Below are positions 54,456 to 63,960 of a stretch of 64,000 bases of DNA, one piece after another. Within the stretch, counting starts at the first letter, position 1; each line of letters opens with the position of its first letter. Position numbers and translations under genes: made by a program. The notes under the pieces are model-generated. The model was not told the origin of the DNA. It saw nothing but the letters and a program-made list of their open reading frames with translations, and did no database searches. This DNA is from an uncultured Fidelibacterota bacterium (GTDB taxonomy: Bacteria > Fidelibacterota > Marinisomatia > Marinisomatales > TCS55). Location: contig CACMQQ010000004.1 in assembly GCA_902615915.1 (NCBI GenBank), positions 62,001 to 126,000 of the forward strand, written 5' to 3'.

Positions 54456-55746
54456 TTTTTACCAATCTTGCTGCAAAAATACCATCAACTTTATGCTTGT
54501 AGGGAATTGTTTGCATACAATTTTTATCATTAATCCACTCATTAGGTATTAAGCCAATTGGTGAATCTATAGTAAAGCTGTTATCGAATTTAAGAAATTG
54601 AGAGACCACATCCCAATTTTCTTCATTCTCCAATGAACAAGTAGCATAAACAAGAATACCGTCATTTTTTACAAATTTAGATATATTTTTGAGAATATTT
54701 AACTGTAATGAAGCAAATGACTTGATGTCACTTTTTTTTCTTCTCCATCTAATATCTAATTTTTTCCCTAATACACCTGTACCAGAACATGGTGCATCAA
54801 TAATTACATAATCTGATTTTAAAAAAAGATCCTTTGTAGCATTTTTATTTGACCAATTTATATTTAAAGATAAGCTCTCAGACCTAGAAACTCCCAATTT
54901 CATTCTAATTGGATCTATGTCGGAAGCATGAATTTCTCCCTCTCCATTTAAAAAATCTGAAATGTAATTAGCTTTTGTGCCTGGAGCTGCGCACACATCT
55001 AAAACCGTACTACCGGGCTTTGGATTAAGAATCTCAACTACTGCTCCAGATGCTCTGTCCTGTATACTGCAATTATTTTTTTTAAAAAAATCATTTTCTA
55101 AAATATCACTGAGTCCACTTTCTACTCTAAAAAAATTACTTTCCTTATTTTGTATTTTTAAATTTTTGTAAATAATTAGAGAAGAAGAGATTTTTTTATT
55201 TTTCGGTATTCGAAGAAAGTATCTTGGAGGAAGATTGAAATACTTTAAAAGTTTTATTGTTTGTTCCACCCCAAATTGATTTTCCCATTTTTGAACTAAC
55301 CATTCTGGGTATGAAAAAAAAATCGATAAATTTTTAAAATTTTTATTAGAATTTATTTTAACTTTTCTAGCTTTTCGTAGTATCGCATTACAAAATCCCG
55401 CTTTTAATCTTCCAAACCTAATTTTTGTAAATTGTACCCAATAATCTACTGAAGCATAAATTGGAATTTTAGCGTCAAATAAAATTTCGTAATAGCCGAT
55501 TCTTAAAACATTTAAAATTCTTTTGTCTAGCTTACTTATCGATTTTTTTAAATTAATAGAAATGTAATAATCTATTTTTTTTCTCCATTTAACAACTTCA
55601 TTTGTAAAAACAGTAATTCTAGATTTATCTTTAGAGGATAATTCTGCTTTATTAATGATCTTATCTCTAGTTAATTTTAATTGGCTTTTATTTTTTTCAA
55701 ATTCAGAAATTATTTTATATGTTATTTTTCTTAAATCATGATTCAT
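54445..55746 (-). CDS. rsmB: 16S rRNA (cytosine-967-C5)-methyltransferase
   Basis: A SAM-dependent m5C methyltransferase acting on 16S rRNA. An N-terminal NusB-like RNA-binding domain ('DKRILNVLRIGYYEILFDA', residues 73-91) precedes a Rossmann methyltransferase domain with 'VLDVCAAPGTKANYIS' (about 250-265), 'YVIIDAPCSGTGVLGK' (Cys about 314) and the catalytic 'YATCSLENEEN' (Cys about 364). Length 433 is typical of RsmB/Sun. It overlaps fmt by 11 bases; fmt-rsmB adjacency is common in bacteria and supports the assignment. Confidence 0.95.
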   Translation of the reverse strand: MNHDLRKITYKIISEFEKNKSQLKLTRDKIINKAELSSKDKSRITVFTNEVVKWRKKIDYYISINLKKSISKLDKRILNVLRIGYYEILFDAKIPIYASVDYWVQFTKIRFGRLKAGFCNAILRKARKVKINSNKNFKNLSIFFSYPEWLVQKWENQFGVEQTIKLLKYFNLPPRYFLRIPKNKKISSSLIIYKNLKIQNKESNFFRVESGLSDILENDFFKKNNCSIQDRASGAVVEILNPKPGSTVLDVCAAPGTKANYISDFLNGEGEIHASDIDPIRMKLGVSRSESLSLNINWSNKNATKDLFLKSDYVIIDAPCSGTGVLGKKLDIRWRRKKSDIKSFASLQLNILKNISKFVKNDGILVYATCSLENEENWDVVSQFLKFDNSFTIDSPIGLIPNEWINDKNCMQTIPYKHKVDGIFAARLVKNET

Positions 55747-56668
55747 TTAAGATAACTCCCTTTGAACCAATTATTTGACCCCTGGCCCAACTTAAGGCAT
55801 TCATTTTTTTTTTGCCCTCAAATTGAACCTCTAGTAATTCTAAAAGGCGTTCTGAACAGCCAATAAAAACTTTATTTTTTTTGATAAATATCTTTGAAAT
55901 GTTCTCCTTAAGTGAACTTATTGAAGTTTTTCTTGTTTTAAGAATTTTTAATCTCTTGTTGTTAATTTTTACAAATGCACCTGGTATTGGTGCAAATGCT
56001 CTAACTTTATTGTGATTTGTATTGGAATTTTCAAAACAATTTATCAATAACATTTCTTTTTGAATTTTAGGGGCATAAGAAATATTACTTTCATCTTGTT
56101 GTTGATATTTTGCGTTGTTAGCAATGTTGTCAATTGTTTTAATTACTATATCCGAACCATGGCTTTCAACTTTTTTCATCAAAGATGCATAATTGTCATT
56201 ATCATTTATTTTAAACTCTTTTTGCATAATAATTTTTCCATTATCAATTTTATCATCCATAAAGAAAGTTGTGACACCGGTTTTCTTATCACCATTGAGT
56301 AATGCATATTGAATTGGCGATGCACCTCTATAGTTTGGCAACAAAGATGCATGAAGATTTATAGCTCCAAGTTTTGGAATATTTAAGAACTTTTGAGGAA
56401 TTATTTTAAAAGCAACAACTATAAATAAATCAGGATTTAGTTTTTTTAAAGCTCTATAAAGCTTTTCATCCTTAAAAGAGCTTAAGCATAGTAATTTTAA
56501 TTTTTTATTTATAGCGTAAAGACCTAAAGGGGTATATCTTTTTTTTAAACCCCTTCCTGATATTTTAGGTGAATTACTCACAACACCCACTATATCATTT
56601 TCAGTTTTCAGCAAAGAACTTAAAATAGAAACAGATACATTTGGATTGCCTAAAAAAACAATTTTCAT
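55736..56668 (-). CDS. fmt: Methionyl-tRNA formyltransferase
   Basis: Formylates initiator Met-tRNA using 10-formyltetrahydrofolate. The 310-residue protein shows 'MKIVFLGNPNVSVSILSSLL' at the N-terminus, the catalytic 'AINLHASLLPNYRGASPIQY' (about 98-117, Asn/His) with 'GVTTFFMDDKIDNGKI', and the C-terminal tRNA-binding domain ('VRAFAPIPGAFVKI', 'LSWARGQIIGSKG'). A PDF (def) gene, frequent next to fmt, is not present here. It is followed with overlap by rsmB and preceded by yajC after 21 bases. Confidence 0.96.
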   Translation of the reverse strand: MKIVFLGNPNVSVSILSSLLKTENDIVGVVSNSPKISGRGLKKRYTPLGLYAINKKLKLLCLSSFKDEKLYRALKKLNPDLFIVVAFKIIPQKFLNIPKLGAINLHASLLPNYRGASPIQYALLNGDKKTGVTTFFMDDKIDNGKIIMQKEFKINDNDNYASLMKKVESHGSDIVIKTIDNIANNAKYQQQDESNISYAPKIQKEMLLINCFENSNTNHNKVRAFAPIPGAFVKINNKRLKILKTRKTSISSLKENISKIFIKKNKVFIGCSERLLELLEVQFEGKKKMNALSWARGQIIGSKGVILNES

Positions 56669-56689
56669 GTAAAAAATCTAAATTTAATT

Positions 56690-57037
56690 CTAAGCTTCCT
56701 GTTGCAAGTCTTCAGTTTGACTCTGATCATCATTTTTTGATAAAGATGAGATAGCTGACCTGTTAACAGTCAAATTATTATTTTTATCTAATTTTAATAT
56801 AACCAGATTTGAATCTTTTCCTTTAAAACCAGCTACCGTTCCGTGAATTCCTCCGATTGTAACAACTTTATCTCCCTTTTTTAAAGAGTTAAGCATTAAT
56901 TGCTTTTCTTTTTGTCTTTTTGCCTGAGGTCTAATCATCATAAAGTACATTATTGCTAGTATTAAGAAAAAAGGAAGATAAGCCATAATTCCTGACGATT
57001 GGCCAGCTGGATTAGCTGAAAACAAGAATATATTCAT
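56690..57037 (-). CDS. yajC: Preprotein translocase subunit YajC
   Basis: A 115-residue single-TM protein with the family pattern: a TM 'MAYLPFFLILAIMYFMMIRP' directly followed by 'QAKRQKEKQLMLNSLKKGD' and the small beta domain 'KVVTIGGIHGTVAGFK'. It is an accessory of the SecDF complex in the inner membrane. secD/secF, the usual neighbours, are not in the window. A 30-base gap separates it from the histidine kinase gene upstream. Confidence 0.95.
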   Translation of the reverse strand: MNIFLFSANPAGQSSGIMAYLPFFLILAIMYFMMIRPQAKRQKEKQLMLNSLKKGDKVVTIGGIHGTVAGFKGKDSNLVILKLDKNNNLTVNRSAISSLSKNDDQSQTEDLQQEA

Positions 57038-57067
57038 TTTTTACTCCTGTGTAGTGAATATTCGATT

Positions 57068-58234
57068 TTACTTTTTATTTAAAATAATTTTAAAAGCTGT
57101 ACCTTTATTATTCTGACTTTTAAAAACTGAAATTTTGCCATAGTGTAGTTCCTCAATAATTCTTTTCACTAATGATAGTCCAATTCCCCAGCCTCTTAGT
57201 TTAGTAGTAAATCCAGGTTTGAATATATTGTTCCAATTATGTCTTTCAATTCCTTTACCATTATCCTCAATGAAAATGATGCCGCTTTTATCATTTTCAT
57301 CAATTATAACTTTAATGATTCTTTTATCAATTTCAATAGAATCAATAGAATTTTTTATCATATTTTCGATTGCCCATCCAATCAAGGTATAATCGCCAAC
57401 AATAACGGGAGACGCTATCTCTTCAATAGATATTTTTAATGAATCATCATTAAAAGAAAATCGTTTTTTAAGATATTTAATATTTTCTTTAACTAATTGA
57501 CTCAAGTTTACTTCCGTTAGCTTCACACTTGAACCTATTTTGCTAAATCTATCTGAGATCTCAGTCAATCTATTGATATCAATTTCCATTTCATTTATAA
57601 TAGAAGTTGATTTATTAGGGTTATTTTTCATTCTTTGAACCCAACCCATCAATGCTGAAATTGGAGTTCCAAGCTGGTGAGCGGTTTCTTTTGCCATTCC
57701 ATTCCAAATATTTGATTTTTCAATTTTATTTACCGAATTAAAACTTATTGTAAACATGATTATAAACAATAATAAGATCAATAACTCAATCATTGGAAGC
57801 CACTTCAATGACATGATGATGCTTGACTCACCATAGTGAAGAAAGCCAAGCAAGATTTTTTCTCCCTGCAAAGTATATGTAATTGGTATTGGTTCATTTA
57901 AGTCATCCATTGATTGAATAATATTTTTCAATTCAATCTCAGAAAGTCCTTCAACTAAATTTTTGTAATAATTAGGGTTTTTTTCACTATCAGAATAAAT
58001 GATTGGAAATTGTACTTTCTGAATAATTTCATTAAATACAAAACCAAGGTCTGAAGATGAAGTTTCATTCAATGATTTCGCAATGATTTCTGAATAAATT
58101 TTTACGATCTCTCTATTATCTTCTCTTAATTTATTTACAATCCAATTAGAATACATCAATAGAGAAAATACAAGAAACAAGCCTAAAAGAAATAAACCTG
58201 CTTTTTGATAAGTTTGATTGATTTTGAAAATCAC
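57068..58234 (-). CDS. Orphan membrane sensor histidine kinase
   Basis: A 388-residue kinase starting at GTG 58234, which overlaps the YfhO stop (GTGA). Two TM segments (about 12-31 and 145-165) flank an extracytoplasmic sensor region of ~110 residues with no recognised fold. The H-box is 'GMAKETAHQLGTPISALMGW' (His about 184), the N-box 'ENMIKNSIDSI', the G1 box 'IEDNGKGIE' and the G2 box 'GWGIGLSLVKRI'. No response regulator is adjacent, so its partner is elsewhere. Location after surface-glycan genes suggests envelope sensing (inference). There is no HAMP or PAS domain visible. Confidence 0.92.
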   Translation of the reverse strand: MIFKINQTYQKAGLFLLGLFLVFSLLMYSNWIVNKLREDNREIVKIYSEIIAKSLNETSSSDLGFVFNEIIQKVQFPIIYSDSEKNPNYYKNLVEGLSEIELKNIIQSMDDLNEPIPITYTLQGEKILLGFLHYGESSIIMSLKWLPMIELLILLLFIIMFTISFNSVNKIEKSNIWNGMAKETAHQLGTPISALMGWVQRMKNNPNKSTSIINEMEIDINRLTEISDRFSKIGSSVKLTEVNLSQLVKENIKYLKKRFSFNDDSLKISIEEIASPVIVGDYTLIGWAIENMIKNSIDSIEIDKRIIKVIIDENDKSGIIFIEDNGKGIERHNWNNIFKPGFTTKLRGWGIGLSLVKRIIEELHYGKISVFKSQNNKGTAFKIILNKK

Positions 58235-60588
58235 TTCTTTCTTATTATAAGTTTGCCATATAAAATAAAGATGAAACTGATTATAAAAGCAATAATTGAG
58301 ATAATAAGACCCATATTGAAACTTGATTTATCATAGTAGAAATTTATATTATTTTCACCATCATTTAGAATAACACCTCTAATAACGTTATTAACTTTTA
58401 GGGTTTTTGATTCATTTCCATTTATCTTTACTTTCCATCTTAAAGGATAGAAAACTTCACTCAAAACTAAAAAGCTTGAACCGCTAGATTTGGCTTTAAT
58501 GGAAATTTCATCATTTAAAAAATTTATACTTTCTATTTTTGCATTATTTGAAATTTCATTATCAATTTTATCTTCAACATATGCAATATTTGATGGGTCA
58601 AAACTTGAGTCCAGCATTTTTTTCCAAATATCGTTTTCATCACTTTGTATGACTTTATTAACAAACCATGCTCGAGGCATATGATTCCTAAGCATATAAA
58701 TATTAACATCAATTAAAGAGCGTGATTGTTTCAAACTTAATGTATTTAGAAATTGCAAATCAGGATGGTTTATTTTTTGAGAGCTGATTAAATATTTTAC
58801 ATTCATCATTCTTAGAATAGGTATTGAAGCCAAGTTGCCCGTTTTTTCCAAGAGTTCATTATAATTTTTAAGCTTTGCGGGGTGATATCCTCCAACGGAC
58901 TCAATTCCAAATGCAGCAAAACGAGTCTCACCAAACAGTGCTCCTACAGGATAAATTCTATTCTTTTGCGATTCATTTAATAAAAAATCGATTACATCAT
59001 CTTTTGAGAAAAAATTATCTACTGCCGTATTTGACATAAGCTGATTCGCTCTTAAGCTGTTTTTATTAGGTGAAATTATTTTTCTATCAACAATAAATAA
59101 ATCTGCAAGGCTAAGGAAAAGAATAGTGATTGTAAAAATCACTTTAGAAACTTTATTATTTTTATAAAGCCAAAATAAAACTAAAAAAGAAATTGCAAAA
59201 GCCAGCATTATCCATAAATCATTTTCCCACATTTCCCATCTCAGGTTTTGAATAAATTGACCAGCTCTTGCATCCTGTGTCATAGGTGGAGGTAAAAAAT
59301 CTGTTACAATACTTTTTAATGAATCACCAAAAAGTACTATGCTAGAAAAAATTATTCCAAAAAATCCTACAAAATACCAATAGTAAGATGGAATTTTATT
59401 TTGATGTGATTTAATTATATTATCTAAACCAAAAGATGCTAAAACGCTTACATTGAATTGTAACAAGATTAGGATCATTGATGGGACTCTAAATTTATTA
59501 AAAAAGGGAAAAAAAGAGTAAAAAATATCGTACACAAAACTAAAATGTTTGCCAAAAGAGATTGAAAGAGCCAGTAAAGAGGTTATAATCAAGTACCATT
59601 GTAAAAAATTTTTCTTTTGCAAAGTTGCAATTAGCGCAAGCAATAATACGATAATGCCCATATAATTCGGATAATCGGTAAATGGCATATAGCCCCAATA
59701 CGCTTGCCCTCCAAATCCAAACGCAGATGGTAACAAAAATGTTAATATCTCTTTTGGATGAAAAGACCAACTAGTGGCGTAATTATATTTAGCGCCCCCG
59801 CTAGATGATGCGCCCCTTATAGAAAAGTCTGAATATTCTATTGATGGCAAATAAATTACAAATGATATTGCAAGGCCTAGGATGCATGCTAGCGCAAAAA
59901 ATGCCAATTTTCTTAAAACGATGTTGTCTAGCTTTTTACTTTCATAGGCAATATTTGTTATTTTAAAAAAGAAAAAAGCACCAATAAGTAGCCATGTATA
60001 ATAAGCAATTTGCACATGGCTTCTTTGGAGCTGAAAACCCAAGAGTAAAGATAGTATACCAATATTTAATATCTTTGGATCATTCCATAATTTAATAGCA
60101 AACATAACAATCCAGGGAATATATGCAGCCGTCATGATTTGACTACCGTGTCCAAATACAAGCATTGTCACCATATAGGGAGTAATCATAAAACCAATTG
60201 ACCCTAGAAGAGATGACCAATAACTGCATCCAAGATACCGTAATAAAAGGACCATTCCAATTCCACAAAATAGGAAATGAGAAATTTGAATGAACATACC
60301 TGGAACAGAGAAAATTTTAAACAGATATTCTGGAAAATATAATTGCGATATATTGGTAAAAGCCTCAGCTGTAGGCATTCCGCTAAAAACCCATGGCTGC
60401 CAATGTGGATAACCTCCCTCTTTTTCCATAACTTCATTTAAAGCAAGACCCACAGCTTTAGGGCTTAGATTATCTGAAGAACCAAACGTTTTGTTGTCAA
60501 AAAAAATTTCATTAAAAATGACAAGCAAGACAATACTCAGAAAGATTCCAACGCAAACAAAATAATTTTTTTTGATAAGTTCAATCAT
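58231..60588 (-). CDS. YfhO-family large membrane protein (GT-C-like glycosyltransferase fold)
   Basis: A 785-residue protein with about a dozen TM segments and a C-terminal extracytoplasmic beta domain ('FLVLSEVFYPLRWKVKINGN', about residues 685-705). YfhO proteins are thought to be lipid-linked-sugar-using glycosyltransferases of GT-C type that decorate teichoic acids or surface glycans. The first loop has 'PWVFSGMPTAEAF', consistent with the family's conserved N-terminal loop. It overlaps the flippase gene by eight bases and the histidine kinase by four. The sugar and acceptor are unknown. Confidence 0.85.
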   Translation of the reverse strand: MIELIKKNYFVCVGIFLSIVLLVIFNEIFFDNKTFGSSDNLSPKAVGLALNEVMEKEGGYPHWQPWVFSGMPTAEAFTNISQLYFPEYLFKIFSVPGMFIQISHFLFCGIGMVLLLRYLGCSYWSSLLGSIGFMITPYMVTMLVFGHGSQIMTAAYIPWIVMFAIKLWNDPKILNIGILSLLLGFQLQRSHVQIAYYTWLLIGAFFFFKITNIAYESKKLDNIVLRKLAFFALACILGLAISFVIYLPSIEYSDFSIRGASSSGGAKYNYATSWSFHPKEILTFLLPSAFGFGGQAYWGYMPFTDYPNYMGIIVLLLALIATLQKKNFLQWYLIITSLLALSISFGKHFSFVYDIFYSFFPFFNKFRVPSMILILLQFNVSVLASFGLDNIIKSHQNKIPSYYWYFVGFFGIIFSSIVLFGDSLKSIVTDFLPPPMTQDARAGQFIQNLRWEMWENDLWIMLAFAISFLVLFWLYKNNKVSKVIFTITILFLSLADLFIVDRKIISPNKNSLRANQLMSNTAVDNFFSKDDVIDFLLNESQKNRIYPVGALFGETRFAAFGIESVGGYHPAKLKNYNELLEKTGNLASIPILRMMNVKYLISSQKINHPDLQFLNTLSLKQSRSLIDVNIYMLRNHMPRAWFVNKVIQSDENDIWKKMLDSSFDPSNIAYVEDKIDNEISNNAKIESINFLNDEISIKAKSSGSSFLVLSEVFYPLRWKVKINGNESKTLKVNNVIRGVILNDGENNINFYYDKSSFNMGLIISIIAFIISFIFILYGKLIIRKK

Positions 60589-62083
60589 TGAATAAGTTTT
60601 TCCTAATAATTTTTAAACCTTTGAGAAATTCTTTATCTTCGTTTTCTAATCGAAGAACCCACATCAAAATTAGATATGTTCCCAGACAAATTAAAGTTGC
60701 TAGAAGCAAGGTCAATACTACATTAAAATTTACAATGTAAAACTTAACAATCAACAAGAGGGTTGTTGTGATACCTGAAGCAACAAATGGCTTGATAAGT
60801 TTTATACTAAAGAAATTTATTTTTAAAATATACTGGACTTGGATAACCCTTACAATTCCAATTAGAATTAAAGAAATCAATGTTGAGAATGCTGCACCTA
60901 CAGGGCCCATCATTGGGATTAAAAAAGAATTTAATAAAAGATTAATAATAAATACTGATAAGGTGTTGTAAAGAACTAATTTAGTATGACCAGTCATACT
61001 TAAAGTTGGAGCAGCAACTCCAAAGACAGCTTGAAAAAAAGTCGCTATAGTTAAGATAGCTAAAATATCTGATGACGCAACATATTGAGACCCAAACAAA
61101 GCCATTAAATTTTCAGAAAACATCAGAAAGATTATTGCAATAGGCAAACTACTTAATATAAGCCATCTAGTAACCATTTTATAAATTTTTGACATTTTTT
61201 CAATATTTTGCTCTTTAAAAAATTGTGAAATCATTGGAGTATATATACTCAAAAAGGACAACAATAATGCTTGCAATAACCCGGCAGTCCTTACTGCTGG
61301 TTGATAATATCCAACTGCTTCAGCATCTAAGAAATAGCCTATCATCAAGATATCCATCCAATGCATAAATGTTTGTAATATTGAAACAAACATTAGAGGT
61401 GACGAAAATTTTAATAAATCGTAATTAAATGATCCTTGCAGGTAAATAGTTGGTTTAATTTGTATAATTTTATTTAAAAAATAAGACATGCACAAAAATC
61501 CAACTAAAGAGGTTGCAACCATAGGAACTAAAATGGTTAAATCTTTTGAAAAAAAATGGATCATGAAAAAAGCTGAAGCAAACAATACTGTTGGTTTAAT
61601 AAACTGAGTTACAAAAGTTTTATATTTTAAAAGCTTAAAGCCTTGGGTAGCGTGAGCAGAAATCAAAGTCAAGGAATTAAATGGAATAGTTAAAGAAAAA
61701 ACTATGATTGCTTGTTTTAATAATATATTTCCATTAAAAATTGTCAAGGCTACATAGTCAGATAACAGCAAGCTTATGATCATGATAAAAATTGAAAAGA
61801 TAAATACCATCTTAAATGCGGACAAGATAATGTCTTTAATTTTCTCATAATCATCTTCAAGGCTAAGCATACCGATATATCGAACAACACCCGTTTCGAT
61901 ACCCATTTTTGCAATAACCTCAGATAATAGAACAACAGCATTAGCAAGTGAATAAATACCTAAAAATTCAGGTCCTACCCATCTTGCAAGCATCGCCGTA
62001 TATATATATCTGTTGAGGTTCCCGTACAAAAGACCAGAAAAAGTAATTGAGGATTCTTTACCTATTTTTGATGCTATTTTCAC
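60581..62083 (-). CDS. Polysaccharide flippase (Wzx/MVF-type, oligosaccharide transporter)
   Basis: A 500-residue membrane protein with about 14 TM segments. The N-terminus 'SSITFSGLLYGNLNRYIYTA' followed by 'ARWVGPEFLGIYSLANAVVL' is the family pattern of polysaccharide-biosynthesis transporters, and 'GAAFSTLISLILIGIVRVI' lies in the C-terminal half. It moves undecaprenyl-linked saccharide units across the inner membrane. GTG 62083 overlaps the stop of the glycosyltransferase (GTGA). Together with the two glycosyltransferases and YfhO it forms a surface-glycan module; no Wzy polymerase or ABC exporter is seen in the window. Confidence 0.9.
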   Translation of the reverse strand: MKIASKIGKESSITFSGLLYGNLNRYIYTAMLARWVGPEFLGIYSLANAVVLLSEVIAKMGIETGVVRYIGMLSLEDDYEKIKDIILSAFKMVFIFSIFIMIISLLLSDYVALTIFNGNILLKQAIIVFSLTIPFNSLTLISAHATQGFKLLKYKTFVTQFIKPTVLFASAFFMIHFFSKDLTILVPMVATSLVGFLCMSYFLNKIIQIKPTIYLQGSFNYDLLKFSSPLMFVSILQTFMHWMDILMIGYFLDAEAVGYYQPAVRTAGLLQALLLSFLSIYTPMISQFFKEQNIEKMSKIYKMVTRWLILSSLPIAIIFLMFSENLMALFGSQYVASSDILAILTIATFFQAVFGVAAPTLSMTGHTKLVLYNTLSVFIINLLLNSFLIPMMGPVGAAFSTLISLILIGIVRVIQVQYILKINFFSIKLIKPFVASGITTTLLLIVKFYIVNFNVVLTLLLATLICLGTYLILMWVLRLENEDKEFLKGLKIIRKNLFND

Positions 62084-62961
62084 AATAGAATTTTTCTTTT
62101 AAAACCATCCAAAAAACCTTTCCAACACCAAATAAAAGCAAAAAGAGAATGTTTTTTTTGTAAAAGATCTTTCAAAGCAACGGCATTTAGATATAAAAAA
62201 GCAGGAAAAATATTAAAAGATCTATGATGTTTCCTTAAAAAATAAACGGTATTATGAGATCTATAGTACATACTTTTATCAGCAGATTCATCTCGGGTTC
62301 CTCCAATAGGTATTCTTAGGTGTTGGATTGTGGGGTTTGGATCATATCTTACTTGACCTCCGCTTTTGTTGATTGAAAATCCAAAATCAACATCTTCAAG
62401 CATTGCATTGCCAATATAATTTGTATCAAAACCATTTACTTTTAAGAATTTATTTCTTAAAACGGCAAAATTTCCTCCAGGGGCCCATTCGCATTGACCA
62501 TTGAGGTCTGTGTCAAAATTTTTAAGAGTTTTGCCATACCATGTAAAATATCCTCCAATAATTTTATTATTTTGCTTAAACATTGTTGTATTATCCTCAT
62601 TAACTCTTCCTCCCACGCACCAAACTTTTTTGTCAAAATTAGAAAAAATAGAAATATACGAACTAATGAGTCTTGAATTTGGAATACAATCATCATCAAT
62701 AAATATCAATAATTCAGATTTTGACGATTGGGCACCGATATTTCTAGCATTTGGCAAACCTACTTTTGAGATCTTAACATAATTAAATTTTAGATTTGGA
62801 TTTTTAAATTTAAAATTCAATAAATCATCAAACTTATGAGGAGATTGATCAACGACAATAACCTCGGCTTCGTTTATTTTTTGATCATTTAAGTGATTGA
62901 GAGTTTCTAAAACAATATTCTGACGCTTGAAAGTTGGTATTATTAATGAGCAGCTAAGCAT
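62080..62961 (-). CDS. Family 2 glycosyltransferase
   Basis: A 293-residue GT-A fold enzyme with 'LIIPTFKRQNIVLETLNHL' at the start, 'EVIVVDQSP' (nucleotide-binding Asp), the metal-binding DxD variant 'LIFIDDDCIPNSRL' (about residues 90-103), and 'GGNFAVLRNKFLKVNGFDTN' with 'EDVDFGFSINKSGG' (catalytic ED). A C-terminal hydrophobic stretch suggests membrane association. It transfers a sugar to a lipid-linked or protein acceptor; the donor cannot be told. Four bases separate it from the upstream transferase. Confidence 0.92.
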   Translation of the reverse strand: MLSCSLIIPTFKRQNIVLETLNHLNDQKINEAEVIVVDQSPHKFDDLLNFKFKNPNLKFNYVKISKVGLPNARNIGAQSSKSELLIFIDDDCIPNSRLISSYISIFSNFDKKVWCVGGRVNEDNTTMFKQNNKIIGGYFTWYGKTLKNFDTDLNGQCEWAPGGNFAVLRNKFLKVNGFDTNYIGNAMLEDVDFGFSINKSGGQVRYDPNPTIQHLRIPIGGTRDESADKSMYYRSHNTVYFLRKHHRSFNIFPAFLYLNAVALKDLLQKKHSLFAFIWCWKGFLDGFKRKILL

Positions 62962-62964
62962 TGG

Positions 62965-63960
62965 CTAATTTATGTTTATTTTCTTTTTCTCTTTGATTGT
63001 AAACCATATTTTTCCCAAAAAATTTCTTAAATTTTTTGGGAAAATTGTTAAAAATATGAATATAATTTTTACTATATTTATATTTCTTAATGATAATGAT
63101 TTTAAAAAAAACTCTCTAGATTTACTCATTTCTCCAGATGCATACAGCCTTCTACCGCAATAAAAGTTATAATCGTAGTCATTTTTACTACTAGGCGCAA
63201 AGCTTAAACTTTGTTCTTTTAAAATATTTTTTGGCATATCTGGCTCTGACAAATTCCTTTTTCTAGCAAAAAAACATTCCAAAGCATAATCAGCAAACCT
63301 TTTTTGAGTGTCCTTATTTTTAAAACTAATGCTGTCAGATGAAATGATTCTTTGATACAATGGTAAATCAATATTTTCAACACTATATTTTTCAATTAAC
63401 CTGAGCCACAAATCATAATCCTGTGAAGTGTAAAATTTTTCCCTATAACCTTTAAGAGAAGTAATTACTTTTTTAACAATCATAACTGAGCCATGGCAAA
63501 ATGTATTTTGGAGAATAATTTTTTTTTTAATTAAATCATTTTTTAGAGGATACTTTACAATACCCAATTCAATACCATCGATAGATAGCTCGCTAACAAA
63601 AGTGCCACACATTGCTATTGATGGATTATTTGATAAAAAACTAACTTGCTTGGCAATTCTATTTTTTAAGGAAAAATCGCCTGCATCATGGCGAGCAATA
63701 TAATGACCTTTAGCATTCTTTAATCCGAGATTTAATGCTTTAGTCAATCCAATTTTTGCTGATTCAATAAGGTCAATTCTGCTGTCATTAAAAGAATTAA
63801 TTATATTGCTAACATTTTTGCATGAACCATCATTGACAATAATTATTTGTAAATTTTTGTAGGTTTGGCTTGTAATACTTTTAATTGATTCTTTTAAAGA
63901 TCCATCGTCGCGATTTACTCCAATTAAAACGCTAACCAAAGAAATTGATTTATTTATCAT
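62965..63960 (-). CDS. Family 2 glycosyltransferase
   Basis: A 331-residue GT2 enzyme. The N-terminal 'VSVLIGVNRDDGSLKESIKS' and 'LQIIIVNDGSCKNVSNII' form the nucleotide-binding fold. 'ARHDAGDFSLKNRIAKQ' (about residues 90-106) replaces the usual DxD with 'HDAGD', similar to many bacterial GT2 proteins that read 'MDADD'. 'YTSQDYDLWLRLIEKYSVEN' holds the catalytic Asp. A basic C-terminal tail ('IKEKKKININ') follows. It is the first gene of the minus-strand run here, and its leader begins near the right edge, so the operon may extend beyond the window. Confidence 0.9.
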   Translation of the reverse strand: MINKSISLVSVLIGVNRDDGSLKESIKSITSQTYKNLQIIIVNDGSCKNVSNIINSFNDSRIDLIESAKIGLTKALNLGLKNAKGHYIARHDAGDFSLKNRIAKQVSFLSNNPSIAMCGTFVSELSIDGIELGIVKYPLKNDLIKKKIILQNTFCHGSVMIVKKVITSLKGYREKFYTSQDYDLWLRLIEKYSVENIDLPLYQRIISSDSISFKNKDTQKRFADYALECFFARKRNLSEPDMPKNILKEQSLSFAPSSKNDYDYNFYCGRRLYASGEMSKSREFFLKSLSLRNINIVKIIFIFLTIFPKNLRNFLGKIWFTIKEKKKININ

